DNA of 64,000 nt from Atopsyche davidsoni (GCA_022113835.1 JAILWY010000019.1:4364001-4428000), one strand, 5' to 3'. Shown: positions 37,001 through 50,079, counted from the first letter of the stretch. Notes: generated from the letters alone by a model not told the origin. Numbers and translations are program-made.

Positions 37001-38608
37001 TTTCATAAAATAAAACTAAAATAACAACAACCATGAACAGCATCGAGTATCCTCTAAAATTCATGTCGGGTGGGATTCAGCCAACCTGAAGTAGGGGTTC
37101 AGCCCTTTCTGCTGAGGGATAATTTATGCTACAAGATTTTCTGGTATAAAAAATATTTTTAAGCGGATAACCAGCGAAGGTATGTTGGTATGATTAGTTT
37201 CGCGCTATCCAATACTCATGCCCGCATCGTAACAGAGCGTCCTACCGCCGCACAGTGTAGAAAGACACACCAAAAACTAGAACTAAGTGAATTTATGTTG
37301 AATGTATTTTATAAAAGAGAGGGGGGGGGGGGTGTAATAAATGAATAAACGCTCAATAAATTTTAATGTACGAATTTTTTTTTTTCCACCTCTGCTTAGT
37401 AATAAAAAATATTTGTTGATGTCTTCTTTCGGGTATCTTGTGCTTCATCTGCCAGTTGATTGATTGGAAGAAAAGCAGCTTCGAGAGCAAAAAAACCACG
37501 GATGAATAAGGTATCAAGTGCACGAGGCATGTAATATTTATAAAACTGGATAAAAGTTTAATAGTATAAAGTTAAATTTCTTGATTTTTCAAGGGTTTAT
37601 TTCAAAACCATTTATCCTCTGTTAGATAGAACGTACTTTCTGTTATGACCAACACAAAGCATTCACGTTTGAGGAATATTAACTACGCCAGGTTGCAATT
37701 CCCGTTTATGGTGATGTTCCTGACGAAAGCTGCACTTCAGATTCATTCAAGATAAAAATACACTCGAATCCGTATGAATAACAATTTTTTATTATTTACT
37801 GTAAGTTTATGATGTTTCCAGCTGCACTGTGCAACGGTCGCCTGCGTCAGACACTCTTCGTCTATTTAGGAACAAGCCGGCGTTGATTTGACTCACAACG
37901 CCATGACGCGTAGATTACGTGAGACCATTCCTATTTCACTGCCACGTCTATTACTTTAAATAGCGCGGAGATAAGCTAATAATAGAGCCGCCTCAAACCG
38001 AAATATTGAAAACTAGTTGTATTCACAAATATTATCAAAGTTGTGTTCCTAGTTGAAAACCTAACAATAAGTGCAGCGAAAGCTTACCGAGAACTGTCCA
38101 TCACACATCTTGAAACAAAAGCAACTAATGACTTGGTGAAAATGAAACGCCGAGGGAAAGAGAAAAAAAAAGTGCAATAAGGAATGGATATCCATCGGAC
38201 CCTGGTTTTGTGAATTTAAAATACTCAGTTACAAGTGATGTGTTTTTATTAAATATAAAGTGATAATAAAAGTGACAAAAGTAATATTAGTTTAAAAAAA
38301 TAACCAATAGTAAGAATGAAATAGCGAAGGGGAAACTGAAGAAACCACGCAAAAAACGGTTAACAAATCCCTCTACTATTTAGCATTGAAATTGAAAAAG
38401 CAATATTGACAAAGCAAAATTTAAAAAAAATCATACTTTCAATACATTTATTACGAAATATGAATATAGTAAATAAGCTCAAGAGTAATCATAACTATCA
38501 CACGGGACCAACAAATAATTTAAATATTCTCCGAGTAAGCAGGACTAGCCGAATTACAAGAACCCAAGATCAGCTACTGAAATCCCTTTTAGTAATACTA
38601 CATCATCA
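34051..38608. other. Non-coding AT-rich stretch
   Basis: No gene is recognised. There is a G homopolymer of about 12 bases near 37321. Short open frames at 34521-34802, 35418-35645 and 35894-36082 have no family or splice support. A weak tRNA-like string near 35065-35110 is not enough to call a SINE. Confidence 0.45.
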
Positions 38609-38697
38609 AAAAGACCTACACACACGTAGCAACAAATAGCGCCACCAACTTGCGGCTAGCCAATAGCGTCCCTTTATTTTGGGTGTTTTTTTTTAAG
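38609..38697. repeat. Foldback MITE family, copy G (left half only)
   Basis: A well conserved left half: GACCTACACACACGTAGCAA, GCGCCACCAACTTGCGGCTA and GCCAATAGCGTCCCTTTATT. It ends after a T run; the right half is absent. Confidence 0.75.
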
Positions 38698-40074
38698 TGC
38701 TGAGGTCCCCAAACTTTTTTTATTGATTTTAAACCAAGTACCGATTTTTTCTTTTCCGACTCTTGTCTTTTTCATATTTTTGATAAAGTATTGTGTAAGT
38801 ATATAAGTGCAGTCTGTATAAGGAACATTATGACTTTAACAAAACGTCAATGGGCTAAATTTTGGTGATTGCTCATTTACATCTCATATTTTTAAAGAGT
38901 AATCCAGACTTGGAGAAGTTCAATGACTACATTATTCCCTTAAGTTATTGTTTCTGGTAGTATACTAGCTGCAGAACTTAGTATTGCATGTTACGCTAGT
39001 AACTCAAGTTAACAGCAAAGTTATAATTTTTACGTAAATATTTAATGTGAAATTTTGGGCGCTATTTGTAGTTTTTTTTATTATTAAGGATTGGTAAAAC
39101 TTTATTGCCAAGATATCCAATGAATCAATAAGTGATTCTACGTAGCATTGTTAGAAGTAGATTGAATGTTCTTTTCACAGGCATGTTATGTGTAAATAAA
39201 GAACGGGAAAAGAGGTGAACATTATGAAACAGGAGCTATTATCCGACCCCGGCGCAAAAAATATTGTAGTATAAATATTTATGAGCGCATATTTGCAGCG
39301 CCTGGGTTTTAAACGCAATTGAAGGTTATCTGCCGATTCAGATTACTTGGAATACCTTATTAGTATGCCACACGACAAACCATTTACAGAGCCCCGCCGA
39401 CCAAGCCGAGTATGAAAATAGCATAGTACAGTCGTATAAGAAATATCGGCAAGTGATGGCCACAGTCTATTCCCGGAGTGAGAGGTGGCGGCCAACAGGT
39501 AAACAATGAGCATCGCGGTGGTGTAGTGAGAAATGCAAAGTTTTATATACAAATTTGAGCAAATAGAGCAACTGAATAATAAAATTACATAAATCGATAC
39601 AACTTCAACATATTTTATGTAATAGTCATATTGAAAGTAGTTGATATACAACAGCGGCGTTGAAAAATGAAAATGAAAAAGGTTTAAATTAACAATGATT
39701 ATAATATTTGAATACGACACAAACTTCCCGTTAGAAAGCGACATTTAAATTGATGTTGATAACATTTTTTTGAAAATGACATTAGGGTCAACTCAACAAT
39801 CTGTTGGAAACTAACCATCTCAGAATAGTACACCTCAGATGATGAGGAAAATTTTATAGATTTGATGTGGAATGACCCGCTGCACTATTGATGCTTTTTA
39901 TACCAGGTATAATTCATCATTATTATATTTATTTTAACTTACAATCGATTAAGAAACAGTTTTCATATACTAATGACAGCAAAAATCATACAATTAAATG
40001 AGTCTCATTTAATTTCACGGTTCAATCAGATTGTTAACTTAATTTCTTAAGTGCACGTTTATTTATAAAATGTA
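38698..40074. other. Non-coding AT-rich stretch
   Basis: No gene is recognised. The minus-strand frame at 39343-39744 has a GC-richer end but no family signature. Confidence 0.4.
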
Positions 40075-40174
40075 CTAGCGGATACCCGGCGCGTGCTACT
40101 ACGCTAAAAAAAGAAATAAAATACTTTTTTTAATTTGTTAATTTATTAACTTTTTTATCTTAATGCTAGCGGAT

Positions 40175-40325
40175 ATATTGAATTTTTCGGCGTTTCAACT
40201 CTGGAGCAAGCGACATATAATTGGTCGTGCGAAAAACAGGATTTTTTTAAAGTTCAATCCAGCAACAATTAGCGATTGGTCTTGAGCCTTGTTGATGGTT
40301 ATGGCAAAAGCCATAAAAAACATTT
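40175..40325 (-). pseudogene. Helitron helicase C-terminal fragment
   Basis: A short reading on the minus strand gives MAFAITINKAQDQSLIVAGL, matching the FAMTINKAQGQSL motif near the end of PIF1-type Helitron helicases. It is then degraded to the 3' end. It joins the Rep fragment after loss of most of the helicase. Confidence 0.75.
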
Positions 40326-40477
40326 TGCTTGTTGTGTTCCAAGTGTAATATTTCGGAACTTCAGGAACGCAAAATTATCAGCATGACACAAATGAAAAAA
40401 AAAAGCCGTAAGTGTTGTATTTAGTGGCTGTGTTTCTCGTTCTTCGGTAAAATAAATTCTAAATGAACAGCAAGATG

Positions 40478-41230
40478 TTAAACAGTTGGATATCGTGCAT
40501 GAATACTGAAACCGAAAATTCGCCAGACAGCTTCATTACTGCTGATGTAACGATCCATCTGAAATTGAATAATTTCGTCGATTCGATTTGAAAGCCCGAA
40601 CTCTACCATGTCACTGCCTTTGTTTACATATTTGCATATGTATTTAATGGATTTCACTGAGTTGCAGTATCCCACATTGATATGAGCATGAAATGTTTTT
40701 GACAGTATTGGACTGTATGGATCAATCCATCTGTTATCAATGTCAATATCAACGTTTCTTACATTAATGGTGGTGGTGAATCCTCCATCTTCTGGCCATC
40801 GTCGTCTGTATTTCAGATATCCATCCTCACCAGTTTGAGTTTCATTAATCAAATTGCGTGGATATCTTTTCGTGCATTTGCCGTTTTTCATGCAAGGCAA
40901 ATTTATATTCAATGCTCCGCATGGGCCGTGAATCATGTTCTTACAAACGTCAAAAAATATCGGATCTTCATGTTCATTCGGTAGTTCAGCAGATATAACA
41001 TTATCGATTTAAAATCGTGCTGTAAACTCCGTTTTTGCCATTCAATCGAATACTACTAGCATTGCACTTCGCCGTATGTATGATTTTTTATTTTTATCCA
41101 TGAGTTTTTGTTTGAAAACTCTAGCTGTCAGATCGTGTCTTTGATGCGATGACTGACCAGGCGATAGCAAATCTTTGATTTCCGACCAAGCAGGATTGTA
41201 CGTAAATGTGATGAAAATATCTGGTCGCAA
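40478..41230 (-). pseudogene. Helitron Rep/helicase protein fragment
   Basis: Two pieces of the Helitron N-terminal replication-initiator region. The upstream piece (41042-41230) contains RPDIFITFTYNPAW. After frame breaks comes a long intact piece (40478-40936) with MIHGPCGALNINLPCM, KAHINV-like FHAHINVGYCNSVKSI and YICKYVNKGSDM, then ISSNEAVWRIFGF. The HUH nuclease motif expected between them (GLPHAHIL in relatives) is eroded, reading WQKRSLQHDF near 41040, so it is inactive. A C-terminal helicase scrap (AITINKAQDQS and LYVA-like remnants) follows at 40175-40325. Confidence 0.85.
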
Positions 41231-41755
41231 ATGAATGACAGTTCTGTGTTGTTTTTTTTGCTGATGTGGCGGCCTGCATTATACAACGGCAAAGTCATAC
41301 TAATTTTAACAAACATCAAGATCAGTGTTTTTTTGTTGGCAGCCTGCATATACGCGAAAGTGTTAGTTCCATTTTTGAAAAGTATTCGCTACCGCAAAAT
41401 GTTGAAACTTTTGTATGAAAAATGTCGAAAATCTATTTAATTGAATAAACCAAATTTGATTATTAATTGTTTAATTTAAGTGGTCTAAAATGACCTCAGT
41501 ATTATTGGCTTTCAAATGAAACCGGTTTGGGGCACATCGGTTGGATGGTTCTAAAGCCTATAGCGGCCAAATAACCGCTGGTTTTTGAGTTTGTGTTTTA
41601 TATATATAGATTTACTGCGTAATACTGCAGGGAATTCTCGATTGAGATCGTGAAAATTAAGAGGTATTATGAAATGTTTAAAAATAAATTTATAAAATAG
41701 ACATTATTACATTCGAAAAGATTAAATTTACGTACAAAAACACCTTTATATAGTA

Positions 41756-42598
41756 CAGGGGTGAGCAACCTTTTTAATCAACGGGCGAATTTTATTTTTT
41801 TTGGCGGGCCGCACATAAAGTAACACTTATTAATAATTTACAAAACATTATTTATAATAAAGATTAGAATAAAAAAATATAAAATTTAAAAAAAAGTAAA
41901 GATTTTATATACAAATTTTAATGCAAAATAAAAAACAAACAAGAAAAGAACAGAAAAACGAATTTACTTAAAAAATTTAATGAGAAATTTGGCACTATTT
42001 TTTTCTATACAAGCTGATCAATATCAACCGGAATTGATGAGGTAGATACACGTACGCAGCTTTCTAGTCGTGCATCACTCAGTCGGATCGGTGGTCATTT
42101 TTGGAAAGTGAGACACTTTATTCTGCAAAAGATGCTGTTTCCACAATTTTAATTTGCGCTCAAAGTCCTGAATTTTTTCATACAAATTGTGAATAAACTG
42201 TCCTTTGCCTTGAAGTTCCACATTAAGATCGTTGAGATGCTCGATGTCGATAAGAAACCCAAAATCGAACATCTATTATTTATTACCAAAATGAGTAATG
42301 GCATGTCCCTTCATATCCAAGAACAATTGTATTTCGCTTTTTAAGTTGTATACTCTTTTTAGCATTGCACCTGTGCTAAGCCAACGTATTTCGGTATTAA
42401 AAACCACGTCGCCATATTCAGTTTCATATTTTGTTTCGGTTTTGTATGTACTACCATTTTATTATAATTAATTTTATAACAATATATTGATGGGAGAAAG
42501 TCGGTAAAATAAATTCAATTTTAAAAATGCTCGGCGGGCCGCATAAACATATTTAACGGGCTGCAAGCGGCCCACGGGCCGCGTGTTGCTCATCCCTA
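41756..42598 (-). mobile_element. hAT element, 843 bp, with perfect 8-bp target duplication
   Basis: The ends are CAGGGGTGAGCAACC on the left and, on the complement of the right, TAGGGATGAGCAACACG. An identical 8-bp direct repeat, ATATAGTA, flanks it (41748-41755 and 42599-42606). GC-rich blocks of the GGCGGGCCGC type next to both ends are usual for this hAT group. The inside holds part of a transposase on the minus strand. The element is a deletion derivative and cannot move by itself. Confidence 0.93.
42060..42445 (-). pseudogene. hAT transposase fragment (ZBED/GTF2IRD2-like group)
   Basis: The minus-strand reading gives NTEIRWLSTGAMLKRVYNLK, then two in-frame stops, and a 65-codon frame at 42075-42272 with FLIDIEHLNDLNVELQGKGQ and FERKLKLWKQHLLQNKVSHF. 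These are conserved blocks of the hAT transposases related to GTF2I-repeat and ZBED proteins. The catalytic N-terminal portion and the dimerisation end are missing. Confidence 0.85.
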
Positions 42599-42606
42599 AT
42601 ATAGTA

Positions 42607-43940
42607 GATACTAAATGTAAAAATATAATCTAACAATATATGTATGCATCCAATAAATTTTTACTTTACCACTAATAAAAATGGCGAATACATATAGATT
42701 CAGCAGACCTAGTCCCCGACAGATAACTTGCAATATTCGTTCACAGATTATGTCTATTTTCTTCTGCTCAATGGTAGCTCGCGCAAAACCCCAAGAATTA
42801 CAGCTGAGCCTAGCCCTTATATTTGCTGTGCGCGTCGCGAAACAGCTGACAACCGACTAACATATTGCCAATAGACATTTTTTTCACCGTTTATTTCGAT
42901 AAAATACCAATGAACGTCTACATTTGAATATAAACTCGTACGAAAGAAGGAAAAGTGCAAAATTCGAAAATAATTGTGCTGGATTATTTTGACAGGACAT
43001 TCAGTGCTTTTCTATGGATCTCACACACGCGCTAAAACGCTATCGCACACGCGCCCGCGAATGCATGTACATGTTTAAATGCGCAGGTGCTAATGTAATG
43101 TTAACATTAGATGTCGTAAATTATATCTTAGGTAAAAAAATTTGAAGATTTTTGAATCATCGATAGCTAAACATGAGCTGATTGGACAATTCTGAAAATA
43201 AAACGAACCGACATCATTTCTGACAGATGGAAGGGCAGCGGCTACTTGTCATTTTGATAACCATGTGCAATCATCATCTCCGACACTTGAGGATCGTTCA
43301 GGACAATTGAGTACCGACCTGCCGGCCAATTGGAAGATTGGACCAACCCAAACCGAATCGGTGAGGTTACTCTGGATTACATTTAGGTCGGCGTTTAACT
43401 TTTTAGATACCAAAATGAATAAATTATTATAGTTGGTTTTATTGTAAAAAAGTATGCGGTTTAGAGAGAGCCGACAGAAAACTGAGCACGGCGGGATCAA
43501 GCTCGGTCTGTTCGTGGACCGCATACAGTTGGTACACTTCACCGTGCGATCGAGGTAGGGTTGTAATTTGCCAAAAACTAATTTACAGCGCTATTTCATA
43601 ATAAAAAATACAAAGATAACTGGGCATCACAACAAAACTTTAAAGAATATTTTTCAATTGGCCTCAGTTGTTAAATTTTAGCTGAAATAAAAATCAAAGC
43701 TGCCCAGAATTGTTTTAAAATGCTCATCTTAATTGAAAAATACATTGTGGGATTTACAAGTAGACTACTGATGTTTAGGAAATTCTTAACCAAATTTCTA
43801 AATTTTATTGTAAATTAATTTGACTATCTTTAAGGCCCTGTAACCCTACCAATATACCACGGCTTGGTTAGTTAGGGATATATATAAATGTGCAAAGGAA
43901 TGAAAGGGTTAGAATTCCATAACAATATTGTAAAAAAAAA
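42607..43940. other. Non-coding stretch with one long hairpin
   Basis: No gene is recognised. GC-richer than its surroundings at 43200-43560, where a 75-nt inverted-repeat structure lies (43452-43526). Open frames here do not match a family I know. Confidence 0.4.
43452..43526. repeat. 75-nt inverted-repeat hairpin
   Basis: The outer arms GTATGCGGT and ACCGCATAC pair perfectly over 9 bp. Inside, CGA.CAGA pairs with TCTGTTCG with one bulge, and GAGC pairs with GCTC around a 13-nt loop. The internal loop is lopsided (11 against 3), which argues against a typical microRNA precursor. Confidence 0.4.
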
Positions 43941-43954
43941 TGGATTGAAAGTAA

Positions 43955-44185
43955 TATCGATTGGTAATACATTTTTTTAGATGGAACACGAGCGACGAAA
44001 TAAAGGCGAAGCTAGGTGTTCTCTGTGATGCCACACGACATTTTGTGACAATCGTGGGATATTGTTTCAATGAATTGAAATGTGGCCAAACATCTGTTTT
44101 TGATGAGGGGCTTCCAGGCCGACAAGCTGGCGTGGTTACTGACGTGAATCCGTTGAAAAAGTCCACGCGCGCGAAATATCATTAG
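43955..44185 (+). pseudogene. Mariner transposase N-terminal fragment
   Basis: The frame reads IHFFRWNTSDEIKAKLGVLC, then YCFNELKCGQTSVFDEGLPG and RQAGVVTDVN. This matches the paired helix-turn-helix start of insect mariner/SETMAR-type transposases (pattern TPxEIKAxLD, WxNEFKxGRTS, DExRxGRPxEV). After a one-base shift it continues KVHAREIS. No catalytic region is found downstream, so it is a 5' fragment. Confidence 0.8.
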
Positions 44186-46129
44186 CCTTTAATGTATCAA
44201 AACGAAGAGGTCATCGCTAATACACAGGTTTGTTTAAAGTTTGCTTTCTTGGAAGTATTAAATTAATGCCAGGAATGTTGGAAAAAGTTGATCCTCCAGA
44301 AATTATACTGTTTACAAAAGATAACTTAGAAAAACAAATATTGGAACAACAAAAACAACTAGTGTTTTCTTTCCTATCTTGAGTTCTATCCTCGTATATT
44401 TACAAAACAACATTTGGTGCCACATTTCTAATATGGCGCCAAGACACCAAACTTCTAATTAAGATACCAGATAGGTCCGGTCATTAATCAAATAGGACGA
44501 TCGTGATTCTCCATACCAAGATGACTACAGAGAGTTAGCGTGGTGTATAATGTTTGACTGCGTAAATACAGGCAATATTGCAATTGTTACATTTACAAAC
44601 GACTATACTTTACCATAATTGAATGTATTGTAAATATGTAACCATAGTTTCGGTTACATATTTCACACATAAAATTAGATGGCAAAAGAAAATAATATTC
44701 ATCAAAATAATGATCAGACAGTTTTTGCAGATTATTTTTGAAACGATCTTCTGAAAATATGCCACTGGCTTTTTTCAATTCGTGTCGTGTTTCTTTGCGG
44801 TTCTCATTCGTGCGATTCACTAAATAAATATCTTACAAGATGACCCCTCGGGTCGACAACGTCAGTGCAAATGATATCACTGGCGGACGCTTACAGCCTA
44901 CACTGTATGTACTTGTCATCAAATAAGAATGTGTTGGCAGGTTTGAACGAACTATTTTACAAGTAAACCTACCTTAAAAACAGACTACATATTAAGAAAC
45001 GCTGTTAAGACTCCTTGGGTGTATTTATTTTAATAAAAAATACATTCTTTAACTAATATGTCGGAATATGATATTTTCAAACATACATTATAATTGAAAT
45101 TAAAATATACATATTCAATAAAATTCTCTATTATTCTCCAATAAAATCATTCACGATAATGAAACAGTCAGATACATGCATCAAAACTGCATAGTGCTGA
45201 GCACGGAATAATTTAATTAATAAACAATGCTTTTTCACACTTAAATGTTTCTATGTATCCGATGGCCTGAAATGTAGTAAAGGTAAAGCATTCTATTTTA
45301 CCTTCCGAAAAGAGAAAAATTAGCTCCTAGGCATACATTTGTTGTAATATTTTAATATGTACATAACATTACGACAACACATATCTTATGAATTGTGAGC
45401 AAGCTAATCCTTTTTACACATAGATCATACTTGATAATCTGGATACCTTATTGGCACAGTACGTGTTACAAACCAAATATCACGTTGCACTACACGAGGC
45501 TAATCCAACGAATGCAATTATGAATTATTCCATACATACTGAGCAAATATGTAAATATTAGATTAAATTAAATATAAATATTAAAATTATCTGTATGTTT
45601 ATGAGTGTAATATCATGAATAGAGAAAACTAACAACGAATAAAAAAAAAGCACCGACGACGAAGTCAAATTCCTAGAACTTATTTCGTTATTTTGATTAT
45701 TTGTCATTAATTTTTAGTATATATTATATAAGATCATTTAAAAACTCAGTTTTAAACAAAAAATCGATAAACGATAAATGTGTCGATATATTAGACCTCG
45801 TAAATTATGTAATGGACATACATTGACGTACGTACAAACAAAATTTTAATTTTTGGAACGATATCGTATCTAGTAATAATGTTTTCAATTATTTTTGTGT
45901 GGGGTTAATATGTCCATGTCTATATTTTGGTAAAATGTAAAACACAAGTTTGGCTTTGCAAGAAAAGAAAAACAGATAGTTATAATAGTAATCTCAGACC
46001 TGATAAAGAGCAATACAAGTGTATGTGAGGACATATATTAATTAATATCAAATAATTATAGAAAACTTGATTAATTTAGAATAATTATAAAATGTCATCA
46101 TTGTGTATCGCTCGTGCACAGGACTAAGA
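44186..46129. other. Non-coding AT-rich stretch
   Basis: No gene is recognised. The minus-strand frame at 44593-44820 has no family signature. Confidence 0.45.
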
Positions 46130-46348
46130 GTGTGACGCGGGCGTCGTGCACGCGGTGCGGCGATTATTTAATATATTCTGTGTAATATATATGGCTAATT
46201 TGTTATGGAAAATGTATTTTTGCCTGTGAAAAAGCGCAAGCGCGTCAGCGAACTCGGCGCACACCGTGAAGGCGCCTTGCAACCGCACGAGCGAGCTCGA
46301 GGAGACGGCACTCGTCTCTATTATTACCCGTGAACTGTGCCCTAGCAG
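46130..46348 (+). promoter_or_regulatory. GC-rich island with a small plus-strand ORF and donor
   Basis: CpG-rich DNA in AT-rich surroundings. On the plus strand, an ATG at 46205 opens a 42-codon frame with a basic KKRKR cluster. It stops at 46331, shortly before CTAGCAG|GTAATA at 46349, a plausible donor. It could be a non-coding first exon with an upstream ORF, on either strand. No product is recognised. Confidence 0.3.
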
Positions 46349-46529
46349 GTAATACCCGAATCAGATAACCGACAGAACACGGTTATTGTGATACCTGTGA
46401 ATGCAGACGAGTTTTGACGACGAAGGAAATAAAACAAAAATAAAGAGCGATTTGTTGTTTGCAGTATCCCGCAGCGAGACTGGTAAACAAAAAAACATTT
46501 GAAGGAACCATCCACCAAAAGATAAGAAA

Positions 46530-46613
46530 ATGGTCGACGAGGATGAAAAGGTGCGGGACATCTGGCACGAGCTGTTGGATGTGATCTGTGCCTTGGAAGT
46601 AGGGACGCCATAA
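46530..46613 (+). CDS. Short plus-strand ORF, 27 codons, unknown
   Basis: It starts MVDEDEKVRDIWHELLDVIC and ends at TAA. Amphipathic, acidic, and uninterrupted on the plus strand about 180 bp after a candidate donor. It might be part of a real exon or chance. Not recognised. Confidence 0.15.
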   Translation: MVDEDEKVRDIWHELLDVICALEVGTP

Positions 46614-48970
46614 ATGAGGCAGTACGAAGTACTAACGTGCGGAGGGTTCTACTGCAATGCCGGTGAATATTTTACAAGCGCGCTCGGTAGGTGCCGAGAA
46701 ATATATTGGAAGCACTGTGGAACTCGTATCATATTATTAAACGAATATAATCAATGTATCTTCGACAAAAGTCAAATCAGGAAAAACGAATAAAATATTT
46801 TACATGTGAAAATTTTATCAAATTAACTGTAAAACGTTATAATAATAAATACAATAAATTAATAGCGACGATAATCCGAAAAAACTATGTTCTATTTATT
46901 CTAATAAGGGGAGCAGATAATATGAAATAACAGATCAAATATAAGCGCTAAATTATATTCTATTTTCGACAAGGAACAATTTAAACATTTTCAATAAATC
47001 TCTTCCACCAAGCAGAGTGGACCTCACTGGACAAAAACATTAATCGACAATGTTACCATAGCGTAAAAGTTATCAGAAAATCGTACCGGGTCGCAGAACA
47101 CACCCCCAGGACAGGATTAAACAAGTTGAAGACATTCCAAAAACAGGTATAATAATATCTACTTAATCTTTGTTAACCGAAAGAACTTTGTTACGTTAAT
47201 TGAAGTAGCATTTGAAATCTGAAGTGCTTTTCCAAAAGTAAACTTTATCTTCACACTTACCGAAACAAGTCTGCAGATTGTTTTAAAATAACGATCAACT
47301 GTTGATGAATTCAATTACTTGAAATGAGATGATTTCTGTTCATCAACACACAAAATCACTTTTTAAAAGTGATGTGCGTAAGATACATATTTTATTTCAA
47401 AACATGGTCAACACAATACGCGCTGATATAGAGACAACAAACATATATAATAGATCAAGCGAATTCAATGTTTTTTGAAAGCACGACTACATTTCGATAA
47501 AATAACCTATCTAAAATAATTTTAAGTCCTTTTTATGAATTCAAACAACGATAAATTTCTAATAAACAATAAGAATTAAGTGAATAACCGTGTTGAATAT
47601 TTGCAAATATTAATTTATTTACTATAAAACATACTGCTAAACATACAATTATAAAAAAAATCTCGCAAACGATTATATAAAGTAAAACTTCCAACAGTAT
47701 TTTAACAATGACGCACGGAATACGGTATCCACGAGACGAACAAGGATATTCCCATCAATGTTCCACCTATCAACAATAAGCAATTCGGTCCACACAATAG
47801 AACATTAATGAATACGAGCCAAGGATAGAATCAAACGGAATAATTAAAGCGTGTGTGATGCATCCAAGAAAGGATACCGGATCAGATGAACCGAGGACCG
47901 ATGCACAGCGGCAAGTACGCGATGGACCAAATAAAGATGAACAGAAAACATTCAACAGTATTACTAATATAAAACACACCAGTGCACTTATGGCTATATA
48001 CATATTTCAATCAACTTGGGGGGCGTTACTTTAGAGATAAGCTTATGTTAGTATTTATTTATATTAATACATTTCATTAAAGAATAAATAATAAAAAAAT
48101 TAGTAAATATGTATACATGTGTGCGTTTATAGGGGTGGGTATAACTTTGAATGGTTACAACTCGAACATTTCAATTGAACAAAGCTTAGAGTTAGGAGAA
48201 AATTAATGGATAGATTATTTACGAAGCCAAATAAAGCAGCGGAAGTCTAGGGCCCCTCGGAACGCTACTTCAGCTGGGCAGTGGATCAGTCGTGGGCGGA
48301 TTTCAATGGTCTCAAGAGACTTACAATCACATAATTCCATTAAAAAAATAAATAAAACTCCTCTACTCTACGCATGTAGCAAAGTTTGAATATATATCTA
48401 CTTATTTAGATTAATATCTTAAACACAAACAAGAATCTAATAATTTGTATGGAAATCCATAATGATAACGAATCAAAGTTTTGAATTTTGCGCTACAGTG
48501 AAATATTTGTTTTGTTGAGGAAATATATTATTTTAACGTAAATAATAATAAACAATAAGTATTTTGATGTGGACACAAGAAGACGGTTGCAAAATAAACT
48601 AAATTAATTGACCTCCATAATTCATTTCCTTTGATGTTATGTTTTAAATGTGGAGCACTGCAAAATTAACCGGAAAGATAATTGATAATTTATACAAAAA
48701 AATATTTTTTTTAAAAACGCTTATGAATGTAAGCCGTAATCAAATACAATCATTCTCCGAGCCTTAACAAAACAAAAAATCAAAAAGACAAAAATATTTT
48801 TAGTAACTCATTAGTTGATATATATATTTATATATGCTTCCATTTCGTTCGGTTATTGAAGCTGAAAATCACAAACACAATATCCACGCACGCACACAAG
48901 TAAACTTCAAATAGCGAATAGGTACACACAATACATCCTGTTCAGTCACAATATAATAATAAACTCGACA
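46614..48970. other. Non-coding AT-rich stretch
   Basis: No gene is recognised. A short string CTCTACGCATGTAGCAAAGTT near 48365 looks like the terminal fragment of the foldback MITE family. Confidence 0.4.
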
Positions 48971-48994
48971 CGGCATTGGATATAACCAAGTACA

Positions 48995-49165
48995 GGCGTT
49001 CACGGAGAACTCGGTACCTATGGAAGTACACGTCGACAGCGCAGGCTCGACAGGCTCGACGGGCGCGACTACCCCGCGCAAGGACCGCACGGCGACTGAA
49101 CGCTCGCGCTGGAGCCACAAGGAGGCGGGACGGGCGGTGGTCGATATGGCACGCGGAGGACGCCC
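48995..49165. promoter_or_regulatory. CpG-rich island
   Basis: GC- and CpG-rich patch of about 170 bp. Frames are open on both strands (Arg/Ala-rich on plus, Val/Glu-rich on minus), as expected from composition. It may be a promoter or untranslated exon. Confidence 0.3.
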
Positions 49166-50079
49166 ATTTTAAAGAATTGTGCTATTTAAATACTTTACAA
49201 CGATACACACATCATTTCATGCTGTGGTACTAAATGTTTCATAATAAATGGAAAATATATACGTATATTGCAAGATTTACAAATTAACAGAATATGTAAA
49301 TCATGTAAAATTTCAAATGGGAATTGCATGTATGCTCACATTGCTATACATTTTAAAGACAAGTTTTGGTCTTTAAGGAACCCGCATATTACGTTTGAGA
49401 TCTGCAGGGCTTTTTTTATTTGAAAATGATGTGTTTTTCTCGATATTTTGAAATCTCATTCGGTATACTTGGATGAACGTAATGAACAAATAACTTCCCA
49501 CAGCTGTGAAAGATTGCAAAGCAGAATATACGTGTTTTTGATGATATATTTTTAAATAAACATACCTTTTTTAAAGAAATAAAGTAGCTTTGTGAATCTT
49601 TTCATTTATGTAACATTAATAAGATCCAGACATTTGCTCTTGCGGGTTGTAATACAAAAAAAAACGTCTCAAAAAAAATTATTACGTAACGTTGAATAAT
49701 CCTCAATTAATCGAAAAACCTCAATAATTCATTAAAATAATCAGATAATGTATATCTTGACAAACTGTGTTAATTACTTATGAAAACTTTTTTATGTGAT
49801 TCGAAAAATAAAACCACAAATGTCTATGAATTGAAAATTCGTAAATTGTAAATAATATATGTATATATTTAAAGATTGAGAAATTTCATCCAATTTACAT
49901 TATCTTACTTGTAAACTAGATTTTGATTACATAATTAACCATTCCGAGTTGAAAATCAAATTTTTCGTATTCCCAAGAGAAACTCAATAACTCAACAGTA
50001 TTTTCAGACGATACCATAATCAGCGTATTTATACTAACTACTGCTAATGCATGTCGATACGCATATTGCTGAATAAGTG

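Larger units (their letters stand above)
40075..41610 (-). mobile_element. Internally deleted Helitron
   Basis: A rolling-circle transposon read on the minus strand. The 5' end is TCTATATATATAAAACAC at 41610, preceded by host A. The 3' end is CTAG at 40078-40075 followed by host T, after a GC-rich string with a short CGG-GTAT-CCG hairpin. These are canonical Helitron1 ends (5'-TC, 3'-CTRR, insertion between A and T). At about 1.5 kb it is far shorter than an autonomous copy. It retains part of the Rep/helicase-like domain and the last part of the helicase, with the middle deleted. Confidence 0.87.
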
